Origin: Aidingimonas lacisalsi
Lineage (GTDB): Bacteria; Pseudomonadota; Gammaproteobacteria; Pseudomonadales; Halomonadaceae
Reading direction: 5' to 3'
Length of the DNA: 64,000 nt
NCBI RefSeq assembly: GCF_008079445.1
Contig: NZ_VRYH01000009.1
Coordinates: forward strand, 1 to 64,000
The notes below the pieces were generated by a model, which saw nothing but the letters and a program-made list of their open reading frames with translations, was not told the origin of the DNA and did no database searches. Below are positions 51,286-61,679 of this stretch, in pieces. Positions within the stretch are counted from its first letter, which is position 1; each line of letters starts with the position of its first letter. Made by a program: the position numbers and the translations under genes.

Positions 51286-52233
51286 ATGATATCAATAATA
51301 ACCCCTGTTTATAATGGTGGAAAATACATTAGAGATTGCATTGAAAGTGTTCTTGATCAAGATGAAGTGGATGTTGAGCACATTATAGTTGATGATGGCT
51401 CTACTGATTCTACTCCTTCAATAATTTCTGAATATAAAAGTGTTGTGTTGTTATCGCAACGTCGGCATGGCGCAAACGCTGCAAGAAATAAAGGGTTGAA
51501 TATTGCTAGAGGTTCCTATGTAAAGTTTCTTGATTCAGATGACATGCTAGTTAGAGGAGCCTTAAAAAAGCAATATTACTACTCTCTTGGTGTTTTGGGA
51601 AAGAAAATATCCTATGGGTATTATGAATCATTTCGTGACAATGGGCTTATTGAAAAAAAAATGAGGTCAAGCGCTGTAAAACTCAATAACAACGTTGCTG
51701 ACTTGATCATGAGAAATATATTAATTTCTCTTCCTCTTTACCCACTTGAAACTCTAAAAGCAGTAGGTGGGTTTGACGAGCGGATGCATGCAAAGCAAGA
51801 ATGGGCTCTTAATATTAAACTGTCATCGATTGGTTATAGTTTTGAGTTTGATGATACTTTGATTTTCAGACAGCGTCTGCACGACGCCTCACATAGGATA
51901 AGTAATAGAAAAATTAGCCCAGCTTTAGAATTAAAAAATCTAGAATATGCATTCGAAGCTGTAGCAAATAGTAATGAGAAAATAATATTTGATGCTTGGG
52001 CCCTTTATCTCTGGAGAGAGGGAGGGGGTTTGATAAAGAATGGAGATCATGAAGGTGGGAGGATGTTCTATAAGAAAGCAAAGGAAATCTCTCCAAATGG
52101 ATATAAAAGCTTTTTAAATACAAAATATAAAATAGTGATGGCTATAGTAGGGGAAGTGGCTGCTACCCGGTTGTGGCATTATAAGGAACAGTTAAACAGT
52201 TCTTTATTGATAAAAAAGGTAAATAATATTTAG
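51286..52233 (+). CDS. GT2 family glycosyltransferase
   Basis: A 315-residue GT-A enzyme. It opens with ISIITPVYNGGKYIRDCIES and HIIVDDGSTDSTPS, has ARNKGLNIARGSYVKFLDSD with the DxD-type metal site, and a C-terminal helical part. It transfers one sugar from a nucleotide donor to the growing lipid-linked unit. AGGAAA precedes the ATG. Codon use is AT-rich, unlike the preceding operon, so it was probably acquired from another source. Acceptor and donor are unknown. Confidence 0.86.
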   Translation: MISIITPVYNGGKYIRDCIESVLDQDEVDVEHIIVDDGSTDSTPSIISEYKSVVLLSQRRHGANAARNKGLNIARGSYVKFLDSDDMLVRGALKKQYYYSLGVLGKKISYGYYESFRDNGLIEKKMRSSAVKLNNNVADLIMRNILISLPLYPLETLKAVGGFDERMHAKQEWALNIKLSSIGYSFEFDDTLIFRQRLHDASHRISNRKISPALELKNLEYAFEAVANSNEKIIFDAWALYLWREGGGLIKNGDHEGGRMFYKKAKEISPNGYKSFLNTKYKIVMAIVGEVAATRLWHYKEQLNSSLLIKKVNNI

Positions 52234-52440
52234 TTGCGGAGTTAAATTGTTTTCTTGAGTTAAGTATAATTATAGGTCCACCTTGTCTATCTGTTGTATT
52301 GTTTATGTTATTACTCATTAAGTTTATCTATCTGATATACATTACACTGGAAGTTGTTTATCAATAGAATAAAAAGTCCAATGAGTGGTGATGGTATATC
52401 ACAAACTTATCTTAACTGAAGAGATGAGGGTTTAAATAAA

Positions 52441-52605
52441 ATGAATATGCGATACGAGCCCTTCCATGAGTTTAATATGGTTAGGCTAATGGATGGTCGA
52501 CTAAGAGTACTCCAATACCACGGCAGCCCAGCGCCTATAATGCTGCCATACAACCTCACCATGAAGGAAGTAAACGGTCTAGGAACCCCAAATATACCGG
52601 CCTGA
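52441..52605 (+). other. 54-codon frame, possibly the 5' end of a gene cut by an IS66 element
   Basis: ATG-initiated frame with MRYEPFHEFNMVRLMDGRLR near the start and PYNLTMKEVNGLGTPN near the end. The peptide reads like a genuine protein start. GAGG precedes it. It stops in a palindrome exactly where IS66-like sequence begins. It may be a truncated glycan gene. The remaining AT-rich sequence from 52234 to 52440 holds nothing recognisable. Confidence 0.35.
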
Positions 52606-52616
52606 ATCAGGCCGGT
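52596..52616. repeat. Perfect palindrome joining two convergent stop codons
   Basis: ACCGGCCTGA, one A, then TCAGGCCGGT. The left arm contains the TGA of the 54-codon frame and the right arm the complementary TGA of the IS66 remnant. It could serve as a bidirectional terminator or be an element-end structure. Confidence 0.75.
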
Positions 52617-52834
52617 AGGGTGTCTTTCCACTGCCAGGGCAGCAGGGCGTCGAGGCCGTCATCCTTACCGAGGGTGGACAGCGTCTCGAACACGAATTGC
52701 AGTACGCGTAGGGCGAGAGACCATTGGCCTTGGCCGTCTTGATCAGACTGTAAGTGGCTCCACTGGCCTGCGTTGTCAACGCCAATGAAGGATGTCCGGT
52801 TTGGGGGTGCGGCGTTTTTCTTGGACTCTTTCAT
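52607..52834 (-). pseudogene. IS66 family transposase remnant (C-terminus)
   Basis: Fragments in two frames give SGATYSLIKTAKANGLSPYAY and then ETLSTLGKDDGLDALLPWQW, the end of IS66 transposases. The frame breaks near 52690 and the N-terminal 400-plus residues are missing, so it is dead. From 52835 to 52943 nothing is recognised. Confidence 0.8.
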
Positions 52835-52950
52835 CGTCAGCTTCAGCTTCAGGTTCGTGTGAGGTCTCGTCCTCCTTTTTTGACTGGGGACACCAGTGTG
52901 ATCGACGCAAGTCAGTTTAAATGGATGTGGTTGCTAGAGTGCTTAAGTAC

Positions 52951-53980
52951 CTAAGCAAAAGAAATTGCGCATTCCGTTCCGTAACCTGACAGGATCCGTT
53001 CTACCTCGCGGCACAACGTCGCGAAGCTTTCATAGGCAGTCAGCGGCAGCCAGGCATACTTGACCTGGCGCCAGAGGATTTTGATCAGGTTCAACTCGGG
53101 CGGGTAGGTCGACAGGTAGACCACGTGGACCCGCTGGTCCAGCCACTCCAGGCGCTTGCGTTGGAAGGACTCCGGACGATGTATGCTGGCATTGTCCAAC
53201 ACCACGATCACGAAGGTATCCGGCGCTTTCTGGGCAATGAAGTGGTCGCAGGCAGCGATGACCGTCTCCGTCGCCACGACTCGGTGGTGGACTGATAGAC
53301 CAGTTTGCCTTGCCGACTCAGGAAGCCCAGTGCGTTGAGCCGGCGACTGCGCGAGTAGGCGGTCATCTCCAGCGGTTTCCCGACAGGACTCCACGCATAG
53401 GGCAAGGCAAATGACTGGGAATACGCTGATTTATCAAAATAGTAAAGCTCTGCGATGCCCTGATCTTCCCGGGCCTGAAGCGCTGACATCAGTCCTGGCG
53501 TGTTGCGGAAATCCGTCTCGTCACGTCGCCCCGTCAGGGACCGCCGGACGCGTTTGAAGCTATGGCCGATTTTTTTAACGTCCGCCTGAGGGTCGCGGTG
53601 CTGGAGGTCTTGCCGGTTTCCTCGAGCAGCCGAGCTCGAACGATCTTGATTTGATGAGGATACTCTTGGACCAGCTCCTGCAAGCGCCCATGATCCTGAT
53701 CATCGAAAATCGGCGGTCGCCCGCTACGCGCCCTGTCATGGAGCCTTTGCAGGCCTTCAGTCTCCCAAGCCTTGAACCAGCTTGCCACCGTGTTACGGGT
53801 GACGACCAGGATCTCGCAGATCTGCCCGATCGTATGCCCTTTGTGGCTGAGCAGGATGCCATGAGCACGCCGACGCAGCGCAGGCTTTTCGGCATACTGG
53901 TAAGTGTCCATCAGGGCCTCCTGCTCAGCCGTAGTGAGAGGAGTAACAAAGCGGTGCCTCATGCGCACGTCCTGGTGCAA
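52951..53980 (-). pseudogene. IS630 family transposase, frame-broken
   Basis: The first part (from 53980) has a helix-turn-helix region with HTIGQICEILVVTRNTVASW. The frame changes at a run of seven A (53570-53576) where a -1 slip gives LKK-IGHSFKR, as in elements that use programmed slippage. A second break near 53278 (one base missing after STTES) is a true mutation. Over the frames the catalytic acids are present: YYFDKSAYS, VLDNASIH and YPPELNLI. Functional transposase cannot be made without repair of the second break. Confidence 0.85.
53570..53576 (-). other. A7 slippery run in the IS630 transposase
   Basis: On the minus strand TTA AAA AAA TCG. A -1 shift on the A7 run joins orfA to the conserved downstream frame without loss of residues. 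The first frame otherwise ends 45 bases later. Confidence 0.65.
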
Positions 53981-54212
53981 GGGGAAACAAGCTGACCATT
54001 ATGCACAAAAACTTATGTGCTGTCACTTACTGAAGAGAACCGGGGGCGGGGCTGAAAGGAACTATCGGGTTCGAGACGTCTTGACAATGCGCTGATATAT
54101 AAACCGAAGTTTGAGGAATATCTTGGATCAGGCCAAATCCATATGAAACTTATAATATGCTGAAAATACTGAAAATTTATGTATTATTTATTAGATAGCA
54201 AGGAGTTTAGAG

Positions 54213-55259
54213 ATGCTGCTTTCATTGATAATACCCTTCTATAATTCCAAACACAAGTGCGAGAACTTATTAAAGACCTTGAGGGATATTGATGACCATG
54301 AAGTTGAAATTATTCTAGTTGATGACGGATCTGTGGACGGTACCGGTGAGCTTCTGGAAAAATTCAAGGATGATTCAAAAATCACAACTCAGGTTATATA
54401 TCAAGATAACAAAGGGCCGGGTGGAGCTAGAAATCATGGCTTGAGTGTCGCAAGTGGAGAATATGTTTGGTTTATAGATTCTGATGATAATATTAATTTA
54501 AATGCAATCGATGTTATAAAAGAGGAAAGATATGGGTCTTACGATTTTATTGATTTCGACATATGGCATAGAGGAGAAGTTATTAACACCTTAGGTCTAA
54601 GCCCAGGCAGTTATACTGATTCTGAAAAAAGTAAAGCTTGTCTTTTGGAAATCTTTGGAAGGCTATGCTGTAAAGTATTTAGAAGGAAGTTTTTAGTTAG
54701 CAATAAAATATTCTACCCTGAATGCTGCCTTTATGAAGACCATCCTATGCCATTTATATATCCCTTTTTTGTAAAGCATTTTTATAAGAGCAATGTTGTC
54801 GGATACTATCATAATGAAGAGTTTGAATCAGTGACAAGATGCGACCCTAGTCCACGTTTTTTTGATAAATTGCTTACACTCCAGTATGGCTTTAGTCGGA
54901 GCAAAGCAATGTGCAATTCTGATGAATTGGAAAAGATAAAGAAAAAATTTGCTGTGCATTATTTGATATACACATCAGGGATGCTGATTACAAAAAAGCC
55001 AAGCTATCGCTGGATTATGATTGCTCGTTTAATGCGGCAATATAGAGATGTTGCCAAGGAAAATTCTATACAAATAAATCCACTAAATCATCTTGGTGGT
55101 AGTGTTGGCTATAAAGTGTTTTTTGTTTTCCTTTGGGTTATATCCTGCATGCTTCCTGATCAAAGCAAATATTTTCATAAGTTAAGGATTGAAGGATGGA
55201 AAGTTGATTTTAATCCTCCTGTCGGGCCTCAAATAATTAATGAGCCATATGTGAAATAA
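54213..55259 (+). CDS. GT2 family glycosyltransferase
   Basis: A 348-residue GT-A enzyme: LSLIIPFYNSKHKCENLLKT, IILVDDGSVDGTGELLEKF, and GPGGARNHGLSVASGEYVWF followed by DSDD for metal and donor binding. The C-terminal half has a hydrophobic segment near 305-322. AAGGAG precedes the ATG. Strongly AT-rich codon use marks it as part of the imported block. Only distant similarity to the GT2 at 51286 is visible, so it probably adds a different sugar. Confidence 0.85.
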   Translation: MLLSLIIPFYNSKHKCENLLKTLRDIDDHEVEIILVDDGSVDGTGELLEKFKDDSKITTQVIYQDNKGPGGARNHGLSVASGEYVWFIDSDDNINLNAIDVIKEERYGSYDFIDFDIWHRGEVINTLGLSPGSYTDSEKSKACLLEIFGRLCCKVFRRKFLVSNKIFYPECCLYEDHPMPFIYPFFVKHFYKSNVVGYYHNEEFESVTRCDPSPRFFDKLLTLQYGFSRSKAMCNSDELEKIKKKFAVHYLIYTSGMLITKKPSYRWIMIARLMRQYRDVAKENSIQINPLNHLGGSVGYKVFFVFLWVISCMLPDQSKYFHKLRIEGWKVDFNPPVGPQIINEPYVK

Positions 55260-55619
55260 TTCTGTTGGTATTATCTGCCACTCCTACAAATTGACAAATG
55301 GGGATTTGTGGTGCAATTCCTTCTGTTGGATGGGGAGCTTATACAGTCAGCAATAGCTCTTCAGCGTCGACTTCATTATTTCACTGACACGTAATGTCAG
55401 GCACGTAGCTTATATCATTGATCAGCTTTTCCAGAGCAGGAAAGAGCAAAAACTCCTCCCTGCGAGTACGCAACAGCTCATAATTCATAATCTAGTATCC
55501 TAATCCGACATCAGAATCTTTATATTAAATTCCAAATAAAATTTTTAACTTAAATAATTGAGAGTTACTAATTGATTTGCATACATTACTCCAATGCTCA
55601 ATGAAAGGAGAGAGCCGCC
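55260..55619. other. Intergenic stretch with a 35-codon minus-strand frame
   Basis: 360 bases with no supported gene. A minus-strand frame at 55381-55488 encodes MNYELLRTRREEFLLFPALE and 15 more residues. It is GC-richer than its surroundings and may be the fossil of an IS or lost gene. Otherwise nothing is recognised. Confidence 0.4.
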
Positions 55620-56891
55620 ATGTACGATACCGAATTTCTGGTGGTCGGTGCCGGTGTGACTGGACTGGCTTTCGCCGATCACATCGCTAGCAATGATTAT
55701 TTAATATGCGAAGCTGCCAATAAAATTGGCGGGTATTGTAAAACAATTCAAAGAGATGGGTTTACCTGGGATTACTCGGGACATTTTTTCCACTTCAAGC
55801 ATGCTGCTATTGAAAAGGATCTCGTCTCGAGAATGGGGGGGCAGAAAGTTTATAAGGTGAAGAAAAATAGCAAAATCTATTGGAATGGAGGGTGGATAGA
55901 TTTCCCATTCCAAAAAAATATACATCAGTTGCCGAAAGATGATTTCGTAGATTGTATCCACGGATTGTTTTTTAGACAGAAGAAAACTCCTGAAAATTTT
56001 CAGGAGATGCTGTATTCCAAATTTGGAAAGGGCATATCAGAAAGGTTTTTGATACCATATAATCAGAAACTTTACGCTACAGACCTAAGAAATCTTGATA
56101 TGAATGCAATGGGAAGATTTTTCCCGCATGCAGACATGGAGCAGATTGTCAATAACTTCAAATATTCTGACAATGGTAGTTATAATGATTATTTCACATA
56201 TCCCAGTGGTGGAGCCATCCAGTATGTGAATGCGTTGGCTACGGGGGTCGCGCACGAACGCATTCTCTTGAACGAAAGGGTCATTTCGGTAGATCTAAAA
56301 AATCATATTGCATTAACTAATCGTCGTGAAATACGCTACGAGTCTTTGATCAGTTCGGCTCCGCTTCCTGCATTGCTGGGTTGCTGCAAGGTTGAGACTA
56401 ACAGTAGCCTGTACAGCTGGAACAAGGTTTTGGTCTTTAACATAGGCTTCGACTCAAAGGGGCCAACAGATATTCACTGGATCTATTTTCCCCAGGAAGA
56501 AATTAGCTTTTATCGTGTCGGTTTTTACGACAATATCTTGGCAGAAAATAGAATGAGCCTGTATGTTGAGATTGGTATGAATCACAATAGCTCTCTAGGA
56601 GAGGGTGATGTCGAAAAAATACGTGATAGAGTCATTGGAGATCTTAGAAAAGTCGGCCTAGTGGTAAATCATAAGGTTTTGTCATGGCATTACACTGTCA
56701 TGGATCCTGCTTATGTACACATTACTGAGAGATCAATAACTGAAGTTTCCAGAGTAAAAGAGATACTGTCCAACCATGGTGTCCATAGCATAGGGCGATA
56801 TGGTGGTTGGACATATTGTAGTATTGAAGACAATATTGTGGAAGCTCAAGCTCTAGCTGAGACTTTCAATGCTGTTGATAGGATCTATTAA
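55620..56891 (+). CDS. FAD-dependent oxidoreductase, UDP-galactopyranose mutase/amine-oxidase-like
   Basis: A 423-residue flavoprotein. LVVGAGVTGLAFADHI (about 5-20) is the dinucleotide-binding loop, followed by EAANKIGGYCKTI and GHFFHFKH as in UGM-like and protoporphyrinogen-oxidase-like proteins. The C-terminus includes IGRYGGWTYCSIEDNI, a FAD-binding end motif. A reductive ring-contraction role like that of Glf is possible, but several Glf signature residues cannot be confirmed. AGGAG lies upstream, and the gene overlaps the next start. AT-rich codons. Confidence 0.72.
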   Translation: MYDTEFLVVGAGVTGLAFADHIASNDYLICEAANKIGGYCKTIQRDGFTWDYSGHFFHFKHAAIEKDLVSRMGGQKVYKVKKNSKIYWNGGWIDFPFQKNIHQLPKDDFVDCIHGLFFRQKKTPENFQEMLYSKFGKGISERFLIPYNQKLYATDLRNLDMNAMGRFFPHADMEQIVNNFKYSDNGSYNDYFTYPSGGAIQYVNALATGVAHERILLNERVISVDLKNHIALTNRREIRYESLISSAPLPALLGCCKVETNSSLYSWNKVLVFNIGFDSKGPTDIHWIYFPQEEISFYRVGFYDNILAENRMSLYVEIGMNHNSSLGEGDVEKIRDRVIGDLRKVGLVVNHKVLSWHYTVMDPAYVHITERSITEVSRVKEILSNHGVHSIGRYGGWTYCSIEDNIVEAQALAETFNAVDRIY

Positions 56892-58084
56892 TGACCGCCC
56901 GATCACTGTCGCTGCATGTTGCCATTGTTGCGCAAACGCCTTTCCAGTACTTGTCGGCTATCTTGATTCGTCAGGCTTCTGGTATGAAGTGTGACTTATG
57001 GTTGATTGATCCATCTTTAAAGGACTATGTGGACGGATGCCGTAATTCCGAATTATGGGAAAGAGTCGAATACCTGGAGGTGAATAAACTAGCGGTAGGG
57101 AAGTACAAGCTTACCGATAAGATAAAAAGGCGCTACAAGATTATGGCGGCTATTAAAAGAATAAAAAGATACCTAATGAATACAAGGCCTTCAGCAATCG
57201 TAATTTTTTCCGATAACCATGAGCTGACTGCTGGCTTTGCACGTCTAGGAAAAATAGTCTCTAGCTCACATGTCGTCATGGCAGAAGATGGGGCAGCCGT
57301 ATACCTATCTTTCAAGAGAACCCAGACCATACTATGGAAGCGGATATTTGCACAGCTTATCAATGCTGACAACCCTAATGGCTATAGTATAGGTTGGTCG
57401 CCATACATTGATTCTTTATTAGTGTCTAATCCGGAAGTTGTGCATCAAGATTATGTGAGAGATAGAAAGGTTTTTCCCTACCCAGCAGGACCATACCCTC
57501 GAAGCGTCATGACAGAGTTCATTGACATGCTCAATATCAATCTTGAAGAATACATCGAGTATGATCGCGATATCGTTCTTCTCGGGCAACCTTGGGCCGA
57601 ATTAGGCAGGATGGATAGTAATCAGGAGAGGAAAATGCTCCAGAGCCTCGGCGATAGCAAATTTTCCAGCAGAATCTTGATAAAGCCTCATCCATTCGAA
57701 TCAATAAACAAGTATTATGGTTTGGGAAACATCAAGGTTTGCAGCGATGAATTGAACCGTGTGCCTGCTGAAGTCGTTTTTGAACTCTTGCATCCATCTA
57801 TTGTAATATCGATATTTAGTTCTGCTGTATTCAACTATTGTCTTCGAAATTGTAAGCTTGGGATATTGCTTGCATTTTCAAGCCTACCACAGGAAGTCAC
57901 ACAATTCATGAAAGGCAAGTTGTCTAGCTACCATGCCATTACAATCGTTAAGGATGAGCGGGAGCTCTACGAAGCAATAGAAAGAATAAGCCAGGAATCA
58001 GCGAATTGTGATTGTAATTCACTTGTAGAAGCAAATGATGATAGCTGGAGATCGATGGTGAGAGAGGCTCTTATACTATCGTGA
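56891..58084 (+). CDS. Putative CMP-nonulosonate (sialyl-type) glycosyltransferase
   Basis: A 397-residue GT-B protein. VAIVAQTPFQYLSAIL near the N-terminus is typical of bacterial polysialyltransferase-like and GT52 proteins. The three bacterial sialyltransferase motifs are visible: the acidic-acidic-Gly motif as AEDGAAVYL near residue 131, the HP motif as KPHPFES near 264, and the Ser-Ser motif as FSSAVFNY near 308. With a CMP-nonulosonic acid pathway upstream, the likely job is transfer of that nine-carbon sugar into the glycan. Linkage and acceptor are unknown. It starts with ATGA overlapping the previous stop. Confidence 0.75.
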   Translation: MTARSLSLHVAIVAQTPFQYLSAILIRQASGMKCDLWLIDPSLKDYVDGCRNSELWERVEYLEVNKLAVGKYKLTDKIKRRYKIMAAIKRIKRYLMNTRPSAIVIFSDNHELTAGFARLGKIVSSSHVVMAEDGAAVYLSFKRTQTILWKRIFAQLINADNPNGYSIGWSPYIDSLLVSNPEVVHQDYVRDRKVFPYPAGPYPRSVMTEFIDMLNINLEEYIEYDRDIVLLGQPWAELGRMDSNQERKMLQSLGDSKFSSRILIKPHPFESINKYYGLGNIKVCSDELNRVPAEVVFELLHPSIVISIFSSAVFNYCLRNCKLGILLAFSSLPQEVTQFMKGKLSSYHAITIVKDERELYEAIERISQESANCDCNSLVEANDDSWRSMVREALILS

Positions 58085-58115
58085 TGTTAAAGGTTTTAAG
58101 GGTAGGAGGGTCAAG

Positions 58116-59273
58116 ATGAAAGTTACATATTTCATGGTCAGCCCAGGCATGACAGGGGGAAACCTGGTTATATTCCATCATATGGAAGCATTAGCAAAAG
58201 AGGGAATCAATGTTCAATTGATCACACCGTTCGGAATAAAAAATTGGGCTGCCGGTACATTAGAAGAATTATTTAAACATTCCTATTGTCCAGCTTACAA
58301 CGGAATATGGAAGTACGCGAAAAAGGTCCAGTATGTCCTACGAAATCATGCCCCAGGCATTGAGCGGTTGGCCATGAATTGGTATAGTGGTAGTGAAAAT
58401 CTTATAAGTTCTTCGTCAAGTGTGACAAGACGTCTTGTCGAGCAATGGACTCCGTCGGACATTACGGTTGCGACTCACAGCTTTACGGCACACGCTGCTG
58501 CTTTGGTCTCGAGAAAAAGCAACGTCTTTTATCACATGCAAGGCTTTGAACCTTGGTTCAGTGATGATCCAGTGTTTCAATCAATATCTGAACTATCCTA
58601 CAGGCTGCCTTTAAAAAAATTCGCCAATTGCACCTGGCTGCAAGATAAGGTCTTTGCACTCACTGGTGACAAGATTGGTCTAGTTAGACCCGGCTTGAAT
58701 CATCAGGTTTTTTATCCACGCCAAAGTCAAAAAATAAACGACAATAAAATGAGTGGAGATAAAAAAATAAAGATTGTTTCCTATGCAGATTCTCGCCCAC
58801 TTAAGGGGTGGGCTGAAAGTCAACTAGCCATGAAGTCTGTGTTTTTAAGGATGGGAAATGATTTAAAAGTTGAATGGGAGGTGTTCGGTTCTACCAATGT
58901 CTCAAGCAGTGAAGTTTCTGTAAGAAATCATGGTTTTTTATCGCATGAAAAATTGGCAATGCTGTATTCTAATGCTGACATTGTCTTTGTGCCTTCTTGG
59001 TTTGAAAGTTTTCCTCTTCAGCCGGTCGAAGCCATGGCTTGTGGTGCTGCGGTAATTACTACTAGAATTGGAACCGAAGATTATGCGCGCCATAATGAAA
59101 CAGCTTTAGTCGTTGAACCAAGGAAGCCTGAGTCGTTAGCTAACGCAATTATAAGATTAATTTATGATTGTGACAAGAGGGAAAAGCTTGCTAGTGCTGG
59201 TCTGGCAGAAGCAAAAAAATTTACTTGGGATCAGTCAGCTAGAGAAGTAAAAGCAGCTCTTGAAATATGCTGA
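58116..59273 (+). CDS. GT4 family glycosyltransferase
   Basis: A 385-residue GT-B enzyme. MVSPGMTGGNLVIFHHMEAL lies in the N-terminal lobe, and the donor-binding lobe has HGFLSHEKLAMLYSNADIVF, PSWFESFPLQPVEAMACGAA (the ExFxxxxxE-type motif) and GTEDYARHNETALVV. GGAGG lies ten bases before the ATG. AT-rich codons. Adds a sugar, possibly mannose- or glucose-type, to the repeat unit. Donor cannot be read from sequence. Confidence 0.86.
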   Translation: MKVTYFMVSPGMTGGNLVIFHHMEALAKEGINVQLITPFGIKNWAAGTLEELFKHSYCPAYNGIWKYAKKVQYVLRNHAPGIERLAMNWYSGSENLISSSSSVTRRLVEQWTPSDITVATHSFTAHAAALVSRKSNVFYHMQGFEPWFSDDPVFQSISELSYRLPLKKFANCTWLQDKVFALTGDKIGLVRPGLNHQVFYPRQSQKINDNKMSGDKKIKIVSYADSRPLKGWAESQLAMKSVFLRMGNDLKVEWEVFGSTNVSSSEVSVRNHGFLSHEKLAMLYSNADIVFVPSWFESFPLQPVEAMACGAAVITTRIGTEDYARHNETALVVEPRKPESLANAIIRLIYDCDKREKLASAGLAEAKKFTWDQSAREVKAALEIC

Positions 59274-59348
59274 GCTAAATAGGCAGAGGGCCGAGTTTTA
59301 ATATTTTGGTCCTTGAAATAATTTAATATATACAAGTGAGCATGTATA

Positions 59349-60464
59349 GTGAGAAAAAAAGTATTGCTTCTTTCAAAATACTCACGCCAGGGGGCCAGCA
59401 GCCGACTCCGGTCACTTCAATATCTTCCTTATTTAGATAAGTATGGCTTTGACGTTACGGTTCAAAGTCTATTTGATGACAAGTATTTGAAGCACATCTA
59501 TCAAGGTGAAGCAATATCCAATTTCTCATGCTTTAAATATTCTTGGAATAGGCTGGTTACTCTATTTGGTGTTTTTAAGTATGATTTGATCTGGATCGAG
59601 TATGAGGTATTTCCTTACTTTTTCCCCATCGTTGAGCGATTGTTAAATTTGTTCGGCAAGGCATATGTTGTGGATTACGATGATGCTGTCTTCCACAATT
59701 ACGATCTTTCCAGTAATGCCCTCGTCAAACGCTGTCTTGGCGGGAAGATCGATGATGTTATGCGCCATGCCGGTTGCGTGATTGTGGGTAATCGTTACCT
59801 GGCGGCGCGTGCCCGAAGAGCCCGGGCGTCACAAATCGCAGTCATTCCCACAGTCGTCGATCATGGGCGCTACGTAGCCAGGAAGTCTACTGCACCAGAG
59901 CGGCCCGTTATCGGCTGGATCGGCTCCCCTTCCACACAGAAGTATGTTGTGGCAATGGGCGAGGTACTGCGCAGGGTCTGTAGGGAAACCCGAGCCCGTC
60001 TCATGCTGGTGGGTGCATCACCGGCGGTGGCGGAAGAGCTTCTGGGCATCGACGTCGAGGTCTTGGACTGGCATGAAGCGAGTGAAGCAGAACTAATCCG
60101 GCAAATGGATATCGGGATCATGCCGATACCAGATGGTCTATGGGAAAAGGGAAAGTGTGGCTACAAACTGATTCAATACATGGCTTGTGCCGTCCCCGTG
60201 GTTGCCTCTCCTGTTGGTGCGAATATCGATATCGTCAAAGGCAGTCGTGCGGGGCTACTCGCTGACTCTCCCGAGGAGTGGGAAAGGGCCTTGACGCAAC
60301 TCCTCGAGTCTCCGCGGCTCCGTCAGAGAATTGGGCATGCAGGACGCAGGGCCGTGGAATCAACATATTCATTGCACGTTCAAGCGCCGATATTGGGCAA
60401 AGTGTTTGCGAAAGCCATCAAAGACAGGGGGGCGCGCACCTCTGTTAGTCACCTGCTCCAGTAG
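59349..60464 (+). CDS. Glycosyltransferase, GT4-like, compositional chimera
   Basis: A 371-residue GT-B enzyme starting at GTG. The C-terminal half has VIGWIGSPSTQKYV, GIMPIPDGLWEKGKCGYKLI and MACAVPVVASPVG, typical of group 1 transferases. The first 110 codons are AT-rich like the upstream block. From about 59690 the gene turns GC-rich like the following rml genes, while the frame stays open. This looks like a recombination joint inside the gene. Function as a transferase remains plausible. Confidence 0.82.
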   Translation: MRKKVLLLSKYSRQGASSRLRSLQYLPYLDKYGFDVTVQSLFDDKYLKHIYQGEAISNFSCFKYSWNRLVTLFGVFKYDLIWIEYEVFPYFFPIVERLLNLFGKAYVVDYDDAVFHNYDLSSNALVKRCLGGKIDDVMRHAGCVIVGNRYLAARARRARASQIAVIPTVVDHGRYVARKSTAPERPVIGWIGSPSTQKYVVAMGEVLRRVCRETRARLMLVGASPAVAEELLGIDVEVLDWHEASEAELIRQMDIGIMPIPDGLWEKGKCGYKLIQYMACAVPVVASPVGANIDIVKGSRAGLLADSPEEWERALTQLLESPRLRQRIGHAGRRAVESTYSLHVQAPILGKVFAKAIKDRGARTSVSHLLQ

Positions 60465-60590
60465 TCGTTTGTCGAGTGAAACGCGCATCGCCACGATGGC
60501 TTTGAGGTGCACGGATTCATCTGTCTTCTCATTGCTTTCCTGATCATTTTGGGATGTAAGCAGAATAATAATGCTTTGGTAGGGGGGGCT

Positions 60591-61675
<1,085 letters not shown>

Positions 61676-61679
<4 letters not shown>

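Larger units (their letters stand above)
52946..54021 (-). mobile_element. IS630 family insertion sequence, inactivated
   Basis: The element carries the transposase described separately. Candidate imperfect ends are AGTACCTAAGC (52946-52956) and AGCACATAAGT on the minus strand (54011-54021), with TA dinucleotides just outside, as expected for TA-targeting IS630 elements. The exact limits are approximate. It sits between two glycosyltransferase genes. Confidence 0.6.
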
